DNA of 64,000 bases from CBDFGS01 sp965247255 (GTDB taxonomy: Bacteria > Chloroflexota > Dehalococcoidia > Lucifugimonadales > CAUZJF01): positions 496,001 to 560,000 of the forward strand of contig CBDFGS010000013.1 in the NCBI GenBank assembly GCA_965247255.1, read 5' to 3'. Below are positions 56,106 to 64,000 of this stretch, piece after piece. The stretch's first letter is position 1. Every line of letters begins with the position of its first letter. The position numbers were made by a program, and so were the translations under genes. The notes under the pieces are model-generated. The model saw only the letters and a list, made by a program, of their open reading frames with translations. It was not told where the DNA came from and made no database searches.

Positions 56106-57083
56106 CTAGGGGGACCAGGCGGCGTCCCCATCGTTGGCGGGGTTGTTGGTGAGGTTGGTTAGGCCCGAGCCGTCGGCGTTCATGGCGTATATCTCGTTGT
56201 TGCCGTCGCGGCGGTCGGAGTTGAAGGCGATCCTTTTGCCGTCGGGCGACCAGGAGGGCGCCCAGCCGACCACGGGCTGGTTGGTCAGGTTGGCCGGGGC
56301 CGAGCCGTCGGCGTTCATGGCGTAAATCTCGAAGTTGCCGTCGCGATAGGAGGAGAAAGCGATCTTCTTGCCGTCGGGCGACCAGGAGGGCTCCACGTCG
56401 GTGGTGGTGTTGTTGGTGAGCCTGGCCACGCCCGAGCCGTCGGCGTTTATGACGTAAATCTCGAAGTTGCCGTCGCGGTCGGACATGAAAGCGATCTTCT
56501 TGCCGTCGGGCGACCAGGAGGGCGCCCAGTCGCTGGCGGGGTTGTTGGTGAGCCTGGCCGCGCCAGAGCCGTCGGCATTCATTACGTATATCTCGTCGTT
56601 GCCGTCGCGGTTGGAGTGGAAGGCGATCCCCTTGCCGTCGGGCGACCAGAAAGGCGCCATGTCTAGGGCGATGTTGTTGGTGAGCCTGGCCAGGCCCGAG
56701 CCGTCGGCGTTCATGGCGTAGATCTCCCAGCTGTCGTCGAACGACCAGGGGGGCATGTCGGTGTTGGGGTTGGAATGGAAAGCGATCTTTTTGCCGTCGG
56801 GCGACCAGGAGGGCAAAAGGTCGGTGGCTGAGTTGTTGGTGAGCCTGGCCAGGCCCGAGCCGTCGGCGCTCATGGCGTAAATCTCGAAGTTGCCGTCGCG
56901 GTTGGAGGTGAAGGCAATGTGGCCTTGGGCCGGGGGCGTGTCCGGCATGTGGATCGGTGCGGGTATGAGGGTCGGAGAAGGAGTCGGTAACGGTTCACCA
57001 CGGCCGCAGGATGCTATGACCAGTGCCACGAGGGTAAGGCCCGGAAGCCACGATCCCACTGTTGCCATCGGGATATTATTCAA
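56106..57083 (-). CDS. Lipoprotein with TolB-like beta-propeller repeats
   Basis: 325 residues. A signal peptide with a lipobox-like LVIASC (about residues 20-26) is followed by a Pro-rich linker and seven near-identical units with NRDGNFEIYAMNADGSGL.ARLTNN and WSPDGKKIAF. The protein stops directly after the last WSP, leaving a half blade; this may be natural closure or a truncation. It should sit on the outer face of the membrane. The low divergence between units points to recent repeat expansion. Binding partner unknown. Confidence 0.8.
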   Translation of the reverse strand: MNNIPMATVGSWLPGLTLVALVIASCGRGEPLPTPSPTLIPAPIHMPDTPPAQGHIAFTSNRDGNFEIYAMSADGSGLARLTNNSATDLLPSWSPDGKKIAFHSNPNTDMPPWSFDDSWEIYAMNADGSGLARLTNNIALDMAPFWSPDGKGIAFHSNRDGNDEIYVMNADGSGAARLTNNPASDWAPSWSPDGKKIAFMSDRDGNFEIYVINADGSGVARLTNNTTTDVEPSWSPDGKKIAFSSYRDGNFEIYAMNADGSAPANLTNQPVVGWAPSWSPDGKRIAFNSDRRDGNNEIYAMNADGSGLTNLTNNPANDGDAAWSP

Positions 57084-57431
57084 GGGCGCCTGAGAACGTT
57101 GGCCCGCTCGTTCTTGTGCTCGAAGTTAGGTGAAGACAAGGGCTACTCTTAAGTAGGTGGAGCTCGACCCTCCCAGTCTCCACCACGAAACTTTGCGCCG
57201 CATCACGAAGCCGTCACCGCGATCGGGATAAGAGCCGGGTTGTGTGACCTGGCAGCCTCGGTCGCTGCACCCTACGAGCCACCAACCGCAATACGACGGG
57301 CTTCCTACGTCAGCGAGGGCCTTGTGGTGGAGACGGTCCATGGGCTGGTAGAGAAGACGATTCCGCCCGCTGACACTCTCGCCTCGCCCTAAGCGACCGA
57401 CTAGCTGCGATCCACCGACCGGGGTGTGAGT
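57084..57431. other. 348-bp gap
   Basis: No supported gene. A minus-strand frame (57126-57341) encodes 71 residues without recognisable features. Confidence 0.4.
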
Positions 57432-58229
57432 CTAGGAATAGTCCTTCAACACTCGCACGGTCAGGGGTTCGCTTTTTCCCTTCAGGGCCAGCGTTCGCTC
57501 TTCCAGGTCAGAGCTGAGCTCAGTATTCCCGAAGGTATCCGCGCTAATCACGATTTCCCCGGGTCTGGCCGCCGAGGACAAGCGGGCGGCTACGTTGGGC
57601 GCATCGCCCAAAACAGTGATGTCTGTCGCGCCTTCGGCCGACCCCACCGCCCCAACAAACGCGACCCCGGTGTGTATTCCCACGCCCAACGGGATCCAGG
57701 GACCGTCAGGGTCCCCGTGGCCCGTCAGACGGAGCAGGTCCTGCGCACCATGTATCGCCGCGCCTTCGTGGTCCTCCCCCACATAGAACGGGATGTACAT
57801 TCCGACAACCTGGTCGCCCGCGAGTCGGTCAACCCAGGCGCTGGTCCGGAGAAGCGCCTTGCTGCTGACGGCGAAGAAACGGCTTATCAACACGCTGTAT
57901 TCGGATGGAGTCATGCCCTCGGCAAGGCTGGTCGAGCCTCGCACGTCGGCAAATAGCATAGTCAGCTCGATCTCCGCACCGCCGATGAACTGGGTTGCCG
58001 ACACCTGGCACTGGTGGCAAAACTCCGAAGTCAGCCTCGAAGGTCCCCTGCCAACCACCTTCATCACGGGAGCGCTGGGGCCGTCGAAGGGTGAGTTGCA
58101 GAACTTGCACCGCGCCTCTGAAGGCAACAGCCGGAACACATGGCGCAGGTGGCGCAGGTGTATGCGGGGTAGGCCGTCCCCGGTCAGCAACGCATGCCAC
58201 CACTGTTCCGCCGCCGCATTGTCAGTCAC
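57432..58229 (-). CDS. Class III nucleotidyl cyclase with N-terminal zinc-binding-like cysteines
   Basis: 265 residues from a GTG start. C41, C44, C71 and C74 form two CxxC pairs, likely a zinc or iron-sulfur site. The cyclase domain (about 88-255) has the metal-binding D95 in MLFADVRGST and D139 in DRLAGDQVVGMY, VGIHTGVAFVGAVG, and the transition-state residues N212 and R216 in GDAPNVAARL. These are the residues needed for activity; ATP or GTP preference is not decided. No membrane segment is seen, so it is cytoplasmic. Cysteine-linked redox or metal sensing is an inference. Confidence 0.85.
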   Translation of the reverse strand: MTDNAAAEQWWHALLTGDGLPRIHLRHLRHVFRLLPSEARCKFCNSPFDGPSAPVMKVVGRGPSRLTSEFCHQCQVSATQFIGGAEIELTMLFADVRGSTSLAEGMTPSEYSVLISRFFAVSSKALLRTSAWVDRLAGDQVVGMYIPFYVGEDHEGAAIHGAQDLLRLTGHGDPDGPWIPLGVGIHTGVAFVGAVGSAEGATDITVLGDAPNVAARLSSAARPGEIVISADTFGNTELSSDLEERTLALKGKSEPLTVRVLKDYS

Positions 58230-58474
58230 GTGTCAAAGCCTATTGCCTTCCACCGTGGTCAGTACCGCCTTGAGTGCGTTCGGTTGGCATAGAGCTCGGG
58301 CTGTTCGAGGATGTGCCAATTGTAGCCGTGGACGGCTACCTGTCAACCGCGTTCATTGCGGGGTTGGCCGCACTGTGGGAACAATGTAGCCCTTGTAGCA
58401 AGGGAATGACGATTTCGTGCACGGGCACAAAGGGGATCTCAGTTTCAGATTAGAGCTACACACTTGTGAGGGCT

Positions 58475-58498
58475 GGGCAAAAGGACTTCCTTCCGCCC
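58475..58498. repeat. Palindrome with AAGGA-CT-TCCTT core
   Basis: GGGCAAAAGGA-CT-TCCTTCCGCCC (58475-58498), related to 50048 and 54105. Confidence 0.5.
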
Positions 58499-58535
58499 GG
58501 CAGTGCTGCTCGCAGAGGTTTCACAAATGCTTGCA

Positions 58536-58608
58536 GGAGCGACCCCGACCGGATTCGAACCGGCCATCTGGACCGGGCCGACTAGGCCGCCAGCAGCACG
58601 GTCGCTCC
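58536..58608 (-). other. 73-nt tRNA-sized structured segment with a T-arm-like hairpin
   Basis: GGAGCGACC and GGTCGCTCC close a 73-base segment by a perfect 9-bp stem. Near its 3' end on the minus strand is a T-arm-like hairpin CCGGTTCGAATCCGG. Normal D and anticodon arms cannot be formed with standard spacing, so it is at most a decayed tRNA or a tRNA-like RNA. Confidence 0.3.
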
Positions 58609-59960
58609 GTGTTCCCGGTGTAGTTCGAGCCTCCCCCATCTCCACTAGCCGGCGTATCTGAGCATTTCCGCGCTCTCTTCAGCCATGTCTCGGCAGAACG
58701 GGAGCTCTCAACTTTGTCTCTGGGCTCCCAAGGCGATATGCCAAAAGGGTCTCGATGCGTGCCCGTGGACCCAAGACTATCGTGCGATAGTCTCAAGCTC
58801 CCCCATGGCCACGATCAGGGCGACCGGCCAGCTCAGGCTGTTCCGGCGTAGTGTCCCGCGCCGATCATCCGGGCTGAGGTCCCTGGATTCGTCGATCATT
58901 GGGACCGAGCAAACTATCACAAGATCTTGCGGGGAATCGTCGGGCTACTCCGCGCTGGCCCCAGAGAGCCTGTCGGGCTCGATGTCAGTACCGCGGCGCC
59001 GAGAGAGCTGAGTGTGCGACGTGCCACAGTCGATCCGACGATGGTGACCATAGGCCAAGTGCCCAAAAAGGGGGTGCTGGTGGCAAAGTTGGAGGTTTGT
59101 AGCTGATAGACGCCGCTCCAAAAGGCGCGATTGTGGGCACAGGAGGGAGATTAGGGGCGGCCCAGCCCTTTGTGGAACGAATCGCAGGCCTGTTGCAATG
59201 GGACTCCGTCCCACGATTCTTACGCCTCCGACAGCGCGGTACGGCCCGTCGCGGCCGTCGCCAGGTCGGGACGTCGGCTCAACCCAGGAAAAGCGGTGTC
59301 CAAAGCGGCGTCCAGGAAAAGCGCCGATTCCAGGAAATACCTGGCGGTGGTGCGGTTAGCCGCGTTGTAAATGGAGAACGGCCTCACACTGTGTTCCGGC
59401 GAGTGCTCGAGCGTATCGGCAGCTCCTGGGTAGTGAACATCCTTGGGGTCATCGGAGGTGATGAGGGTAGCCAGGTGTGTGCCCTGAACAGCTGGAAGGG
59501 AGCCAGGTGTATTGGTTTGGGCTTTCGCAAGCGCATAATGGCAAAACGCCATACCAACAGGTAGTCTAGTGGGCACGATAGGGTGATGAACGGCGTTCCG
59601 GAGTGTCGGTACGATCATCAAGGTTATGGATTGCGCGTTCTTCGGACGCCGGCAGTCTGATATGGGGAATGTCGGCTACACTGAATCAAATGTAGGGACA
59701 GAGCCCCTGTGTCTGGTCCGATCCCTACAAAACGAAGTCCTCAAATCATTTGCAGTTCATTGAGTGCTCTGTCGAAGGACCTTAGCCTGAATTTTGGAAA
59801 AGAGCGGCGGATGGGAAGACGCAAGTTGACGCCACGCGAACGTGTAAACACTATCACGTCGGTAACCCGATGGTATGGGTCGCCAGTCCGACGCGGCTCG
59901 GCAAGGCCAGAAGCATCCGTTCGCGAGGCGGGTGCTTTGGGCGGCTCGCGAGACGGTTCC

Positions 59961-61325
59961 GTGCGAACGCGCCGTTTTCTAGCAGCCCTGGCACTTGTTC
60001 TCGCCTCGTTGCTGACGTGGGCGAGTCCGTCGGAGGTTGTCGCCGATGCCGATTTCGTCCAAGTCGTCACCATAGATGGCGCTATAGACCCCCTTAGCGC
60101 CCGCCACCTTGCCAGGGGTATCGATCTGGCGGCCCGGGACGGAGCCCAGTTGGTCATTGTGGCCCTCAACACTCCAGGTGGACTGCTTAGCTCTACCCGA
60201 GACATGGTTGAGGCCCTCTTGAGAGCAAAGGTGCCGGTCGCGGTCTATGTTTCCCCTCCGGGTGCCCAGGCAGCATCAGCAGGCACCTTTATTACCGCAG
60301 CCGCCAACTTCGCGGTCATGGCCCCCGGCACTAACATCGGCGCTGCTTCGCCAGTGAGCGCGGGTGGGGAGGACATCCCGGAGACCCTCGCAAGGAAGGT
60401 CAACGAGGATACCCGAGCCTTCATAAGGAGTATCGCCGAGAAGCGCGATAGGAACGCTCAGGCCCTGGAGGACACCGTCACTAGGGCCAGGTCGTATTCG
60501 GCTGGCGAGGCCGTGGAGATCGAGGTCGTGGACTTCATGGCCGGCGACCTTCGCGATCTGTTGGAAAAGGTCGATGGACAAACGGCCGAGACCGCAGCGG
60601 GCCCAGCGGTGCTTCGGACTGAGGGCGCCGGAGTTCGTGAGATCAAACCGACCCTTCTCAACAACTTCCTTGGCGTCCTAGCCGACCCCAATCTCGCCTT
60701 CTTGCTCTTTGTCTTAGGCGGCATCGGGGTGCTGGTCGAGCTCATCAGTCCCGGATTCATCGGCCCCGGCGTGGTCGGGGGGATAGCCCTGGCCCTAGCG
60801 TTCCTGGGCTTCGGAAACCTGCCCGTCAACTGGGTTGCGGTCGGGCTGCTCCTCTTCTCGATGGTGCTGTTCTATCTGGAAACCGTCCAGCCCGGCATAA
60901 GCGTATCCGGCATCGGCGGTGTAGTTTGCCTTGTGCTCGGCGCGGTTCTGCTGTTTGGTGGAAGGTTCAGCACACCAGACATTCCCGAGCCCAGCTTCCT
61001 GGTCAGCCCTTGGGTCATTGGTGCGTTCGGTGGCGCGGCAGTGGCCGCCTGGGTGGTCTTCATGCGCCTGGTCAAATCAGAGGGCGGGAGCTCGTCGGGG
61101 TACATCTCCGCGTCCCACGCCGCCCTGGAGGGGGAGTGGGGAGTAGCCGCGTCCGATCTGGCGCCCTCGGGTAAGGTGATGGTGAATGATGAGGAATGGA
61201 CAGCCACGACGGATTCCGGCGACGTAATCCGCGAAGGAGAGGGGGTGAAGGTGATAGGCGTGTACGGCGACGTCCTCAAGGTGACCCCGCTATACGACGA
61301 GCCGGAGCTGGATGATGCCAAGTGA
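59961..61325 (+). CDS. NfeD-type membrane serine protease
   Basis: 454 residues from GTG 59961, the start that gives a signal peptide (FLAALALVLASLLTWASP); the frame is open back to 59709, and an ATG lies at 59811. A ClpP-like protease domain follows, with the catalytic Ser in ASAGTFI (coded at about 60270-60292) and VVALNTPGGLL. Then come four or five membrane helices, and an OB-fold NfeD domain (LEGEWGVAASDLAPSGKVMVNDEEW) at the C-terminus. It is followed 105 bp later by a flotillin gene, the classic NfeD-SPFH pairing involved in membrane-domain upkeep. Confidence 0.87.
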   Translation: MRTRRFLAALALVLASLLTWASPSEVVADADFVQVVTIDGAIDPLSARHLARGIDLAARDGAQLVIVALNTPGGLLSSTRDMVEALLRAKVPVAVYVSPPGAQAASAGTFITAAANFAVMAPGTNIGAASPVSAGGEDIPETLARKVNEDTRAFIRSIAEKRDRNAQALEDTVTRARSYSAGEAVEIEVVDFMAGDLRDLLEKVDGQTAETAAGPAVLRTEGAGVREIKPTLLNNFLGVLADPNLAFLLFVLGGIGVLVELISPGFIGPGVVGGIALALAFLGFGNLPVNWVAVGLLLFSMVLFYLETVQPGISVSGIGGVVCLVLGAVLLFGGRFSTPDIPEPSFLVSPWVIGAFGGAAVAAWVVFMRLVKSEGGSSSGYISASHAALEGEWGVAASDLAPSGKVMVNDEEWTATTDSGDVIREGEGVKVIGVYGDVLKVTPLYDEPELDDAK

Positions 61326-61430
61326 CTCGTCGTAAGGTGCATCCTGTTATCGCTAACCGAAAGCCCGTCCAAGGGCCCATCTACCGGAACAACGCAGGAA
61401 CCGACCGCTTCTATCTCAAGGAGGTAAGCA

Positions 61431-62897
61431 ATGGCAGGCTTTGAAAAAGTAGGTCCGAACGAGGCACTGATCGTTTCAGGCGGTGGCAAGGGGCCGTCAA
61501 TAGTCGTAGGAGGAAGAAAACTCGTGCTCCCGATAGTGCAGAAGGCGCAGCGCCTCTCCCTGGAAGTCATGACGCTGACGGTCAACACCGCCAAGGTCTA
61601 CACCTCTGAAGGTGTGGCCGTCTCTGTAGATGGCGTCGCCCAAGTCAAGGTTGGAAGCGGGGAGGAGGCCATCAGGTTTGCGGCAGAGCAGTTCATCGGA
61701 AAGAGGCCCCAGGAGATTGCGGACGTAGCCCTTCAGACCCTGGAGGGGCAGCAGCGCGCCATCCTGGGCACGATGACCGTGGAGCAGATCTACCAGGACC
61801 GGGTCGCCTTCGCCGACCGGGTGCGGGAGGTGGCCTCCACGGACATGTCAAGATTGGGCCTAGAGATCCGGAGCTTCGTGGTCCGGGACATCCAGGATGA
61901 GCAGGGTTACCTGGACGCCCTGGGGGTCCGCAGGACGGCCGAGGTCAAGCGAGACGCCACGATAGGGGAGGCCGAAGCAAGAAGAGACGCCGCTATCGGG
62001 GAGGCCGAAGCACAGAGAGATGCCGGAATAAGGGAAGCCGAAGCAGACCAGAAGCGTCAGGCCGCAAGGTTCGAGGCCGACACCGGGATAGCCGAATCAC
62101 AGCGAGATTTCGAGAGCCAGAAAGCCGAGTACGATCAGCAGGTAAACGCGCGTAGGGCCGAGGCTGAGCTGGCATACTCGCTTCAGGAGGCCAAGACCAG
62201 GCAGAAGATCAGGGAAGAAGAGCTACAGGTCGAGGTGGTGGAGCGGCAGAAGCAGATCCAGGTCCAAGAGCAGGAAGTCATCCGCCGGGATCGCGAGCTC
62301 GACGCCACCGTCAGGAGGCCCGCGGAGGCCGAGCGAGACCGCCTCGAGACGGTCGCCGACGGGAACAGACGGCAGACCCGAGTAGAGGCGGAGGCCGAGC
62401 GCTACCGCCTGGAGACCGTCGCCGAAGGCGAAAAAGCACGCATTCTGGCCGAGGCACAGGCTGATGCCGAGGCAACCAGGCTACGAGGGCAGGCGGAGGC
62501 CGACGCCATCAAAGCCAAAGGCCTCGCCGAGGCCGAGGCCATGAACCGCAAGGCCGATGCATGGAAGGAGTACGGCCAGGCCGCCATGATTCAGCAGCTC
62601 ATCGAGTCGCTTCCCGAGGTCGCCAACGCCGTGGCCCAACCACTGTCCAAGACCGATCGGATCACCGTGATCAGCACCGGCGGCAGCGATTCCGAGGGGG
62701 CCGGAGCCGCCAAGGTTACGCGCGACGTGACCAACACCATCGCCCAGATTCCGACATTAATCGAGTCACTCACCGGGATAGACATCCTCGGCACACTCAA
62801 GAGCCTACCGGGCGTTGTAACCGTCGAGGGATCTGAGTCAAAACAAACACCGCCTGGAGATGGGGTGTCTCCGGACGGCCCGGAGCCCGAGGAGTAA
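61431..62897 (+). CDS. SPFH/flotillin-family protein
   Basis: 488 residues. An SPFH/PHB domain (about 1-165, VYTSEGVAVSVDGVAQVKV, RPQEIADVALQTLEGQQRAILG) leads into a long coiled coil rich in GEAEA and AEAERYRLETVA repeats (about 170-395) and a C-terminal segment with PEVANAVAQPLSKTDRITVI. It matches FloT/YuaG flotillins. The hydrophobic N-terminal anchor usual in flotillins is missing; the protein starts right at the SPFH domain, so it may rely on the NfeD partner for the membrane. CAAGGAGG precedes the ATG. Confidence 0.87.
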   Translation: MAGFEKVGPNEALIVSGGGKGPSIVVGGRKLVLPIVQKAQRLSLEVMTLTVNTAKVYTSEGVAVSVDGVAQVKVGSGEEAIRFAAEQFIGKRPQEIADVALQTLEGQQRAILGTMTVEQIYQDRVAFADRVREVASTDMSRLGLEIRSFVVRDIQDEQGYLDALGVRRTAEVKRDATIGEAEARRDAAIGEAEAQRDAGIREAEADQKRQAARFEADTGIAESQRDFESQKAEYDQQVNARRAEAELAYSLQEAKTRQKIREEELQVEVVERQKQIQVQEQEVIRRDRELDATVRRPAEAERDRLETVADGNRRQTRVEAEAERYRLETVAEGEKARILAEAQADAEATRLRGQAEADAIKAKGLAEAEAMNRKADAWKEYGQAAMIQQLIESLPEVANAVAQPLSKTDRITVISTGGSDSEGAGAAKVTRDVTNTIAQIPTLIESLTGIDILGTLKSLPGVVTVEGSESKQTPPGDGVSPDGPEPEE

Positions 62898-63431
62898 CAC
62901 CCAGAGTAGCGGCTCGGTCCGATCCACGTCTGTGACGAACCGAAAAGTTTGTGCATGACCGGTCTGAACCCCTCGCCCAGATACAGATCGACTAGTTTGT
63001 GCATGGAAGCCTTGATCCCAGTCGGGGTCACCATTGTCATAGTTGGTGTCTGACGCTATCTTGATAGCGCTTCACGTTGTATATCCGACGTCACTCTGGC
63101 TGTGCTTCGTCGACCATTTCCCCAATTCCAGATCGCGAGTCCGAGGTGGACCAACCGGCGATCTGCTATCTTCCGGCCGTCTCAGTGCTTTGGCGGCGAG
63201 GTCTCTTCTTTGACGGACGAAAACGAAGAGCCACCGAGCGTGAGTCTCGGTTGAGCCGGCGCATCATCGCTCCTGTAGCCTGTCCAGGTGCAATGCCTGT
63301 TGCTCAAAAAGGGACTATGTAACGTCAAATCTGGATTCTGGCGGAATCGGCCCGCTCCGAAAGGAACTCCTTTTGGAGACCGAAGCCGGGGCTAGCGGGA
63401 TTTCTTACTTATCCAAATCGGGCTGCTTGTC
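62898..63431. other. 534-bp gap
   Basis: AGTTTGTGCATG occurs twice (about 62945 and 62995). A small hairpin CGCTATC-TT-GATAGCG lies at 63054-63069. The palindrome at 63356 closes the gap. No gene is supported. Confidence 0.45.
63356..63379. repeat. Palindrome with AAGGA-AC-TCCTT core
   Basis: CTCCGAAAGGA-AC-TCCTTTTGGAG, 11-bp arms with one G-T pair. Related to 50048, 54105 and 58475. Confidence 0.55.
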
Positions 63432-64000
63432 TTAGGTAGCTGCAATAGCCGCTTGGAACTGAGCCGAACACAGCTGCGCCGCGAATTCTAGAGCCTCCCG
63501 TGACTCTGATTGAACCGGATCGTACCCGTCGTGAACGACATTATTGCGGCGCTTCCTGAGTGTCGTCACCTTTGAGAGTTGATCTAGGTCCATGTGCCCC
63601 AGAAGGTTGAGCACCTCAGACTTAACCACTGCCGTAAACCGGTTGCCCTCGCTTAACCGCTCCTGTCGATTCTTGGAGACCTTCTTTTCACTCAGCGCAT
63701 CTGACCAAGCCTTGCCCAACCATGATTCTATGATCAACCAGGACATCACGAAGGACTGCCGGTACTCTTGAGACTCTTGATGAGTGTGGGCCTCAAGCAG
63801 GAAGGACATTACGCTCCGAAGATAAGGGTCATTGGACACTGAGTCAGCGTTCGCGATTGTCTGCTTGAGTACATCAATGTCGACTCGATCCCGGTATTTC
63901 AGTTCTTCCACTTCGAGGCCTCCGAACACATCGGCCGTTCGAGACCCTGAAGCGACGTGGAGAGGTGCCAGGGTCCAGCCCCATCGGCTCGAGCGTCCAC
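63432..64000 (-). CDS. HEPN-like protein, 5' partial
   Basis: The frame is open to the right window edge: codons upstream of GTG 63929 (ASGSRTADVFGG) continue in frame, so the N-terminus is outside the window. Within the visible 189 residues is RKRRNNVVHDGYDP, an Rx4H motif of HEPN ribonucleases and toxins, and a helix-rich preceding region (SFVMSWLIIESWLGKAW). HEPN proteins act in toxin-antitoxin, abortive infection and RNA defence. No partner gene is visible. The type of HEPN family is uncertain. Confidence 0.55.
   Translation of the reverse strand, partial: GRSSRWGWTLAPLHVASGSRTADVFGGLEVEELKYRDRVDIDVLKQTIANADSVSNDPYLRSVMSFLLEAHTHQESQEYRQSFVMSWLIIESWLGKAWSDALSEKKVSKNRQERLSEGNRFTAVVKSEVLNLLGHMDLDQLSKVTTLRKRRNNVVHDGYDPVQSESREALEFAAQLCSAQFQAAIAAT

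Larger units (their letters stand above)
58230..59960. other. 1.7-kb gap without a clear gene
   Basis: It holds a palindrome (58475-58498), a tRNA-sized structured segment (58536-58608), and an open stretch of about 85 codons without a start codon (about 58848-59106, ending KKGVLVAKLEVCS) that reads like a gene fragment. The half palindrome GCTCCAAAAGGC lies near 59113. Other frames look like chance. Confidence 0.45.

Noticed and set aside
58536..58653. Functional tRNA or tmRNA
   Set aside because: T-arm-like and tmRNA-end-like words are present, but no complete cloverleaf, tag frame or normal length could be built.
59133..59564. Plus-strand frame of 143 codons
   Set aside because: No domain, poor start context and a composition like its overlapping frames.

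Overview
The window is about 64 kb of GC-rich bacterial DNA, most consistent with a Chloroflexota genome of the Dehalococcoidia/SAR202 type. This rests on the gene set and is an inference: a DUF2298 (Chlor_Arch_YYY) membrane protein, several enolase-superfamily and phytanoyl-CoA-dioxygenase paralogues side by side, a UbiD/UbiA/UbiX group, a nickel superoxide dismutase, and GC-rich palindromic repeats between genes. No ribosomal marker is present to confirm it.

Region by region. 0-17.6 kb is mostly housekeeping: the C-terminal part of a DUF2298 protein, a flavin oxidoreductase, a beta-propeller protein, a methyltransferase, two PHP-domain proteins, ubiX-ubiA-ubiD (quinone-type prenylation and decarboxylation), a CinA/nucleotidylyltransferase fusion, argC and a large anchored surface protein. 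17.8-28.5 kb was one gene for a secreted protein of about 2,440 residues built of Calx-beta and CHRD-like repeats. It is split by an ISNCY-type element that itself carries an IS1380-type element. Removing the elements and one copy of the target duplication restores the frame exactly. 29.5-34.5 kb is a potassium-transport module (TrkH, three TrkA-type proteins, a universal stress protein) running into pheA. 34.7-37.8 kb holds small membrane proteins, TatD and sodN. 38-46 kb is catabolic: a PhyH-HEAT fusion, two enolase-superfamily proteins, two further PhyH proteins, tRNA-Pro and a sugar-isomerase-like protein.

46-64 kb is accessory. It contains a 1.68 kb unit bounded by perfect 20-bp inverted repeats that carries a DHFR-like gene, an IS4/IS5-like transposase with an internal stop, an OLD-family ATPase/TOPRIM nuclease broken by a second IS1380 copy (again exactly restorable), a second and apparently identical ISNCY element, a TolB-like lipoprotein, a class III nucleotidyl cyclase, an NfeD protease-flotillin pair, and a HEPN-like protein running off the right edge. 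Truncated gene starts, palindromes and repeats are frequent here.

The most interesting observations are the two precisely reconstructable IS-broken genes, the inverted-repeat-bounded DHFR unit with subterminal CCCTCG arrays, gene-start fragments lying next to dispersed repeats upstream of argC and an enolase paralogue, the PhyH-HEAT fusion, and an enolase paralogue lacking a metal ligand. I found no CRISPR array and no rRNA.
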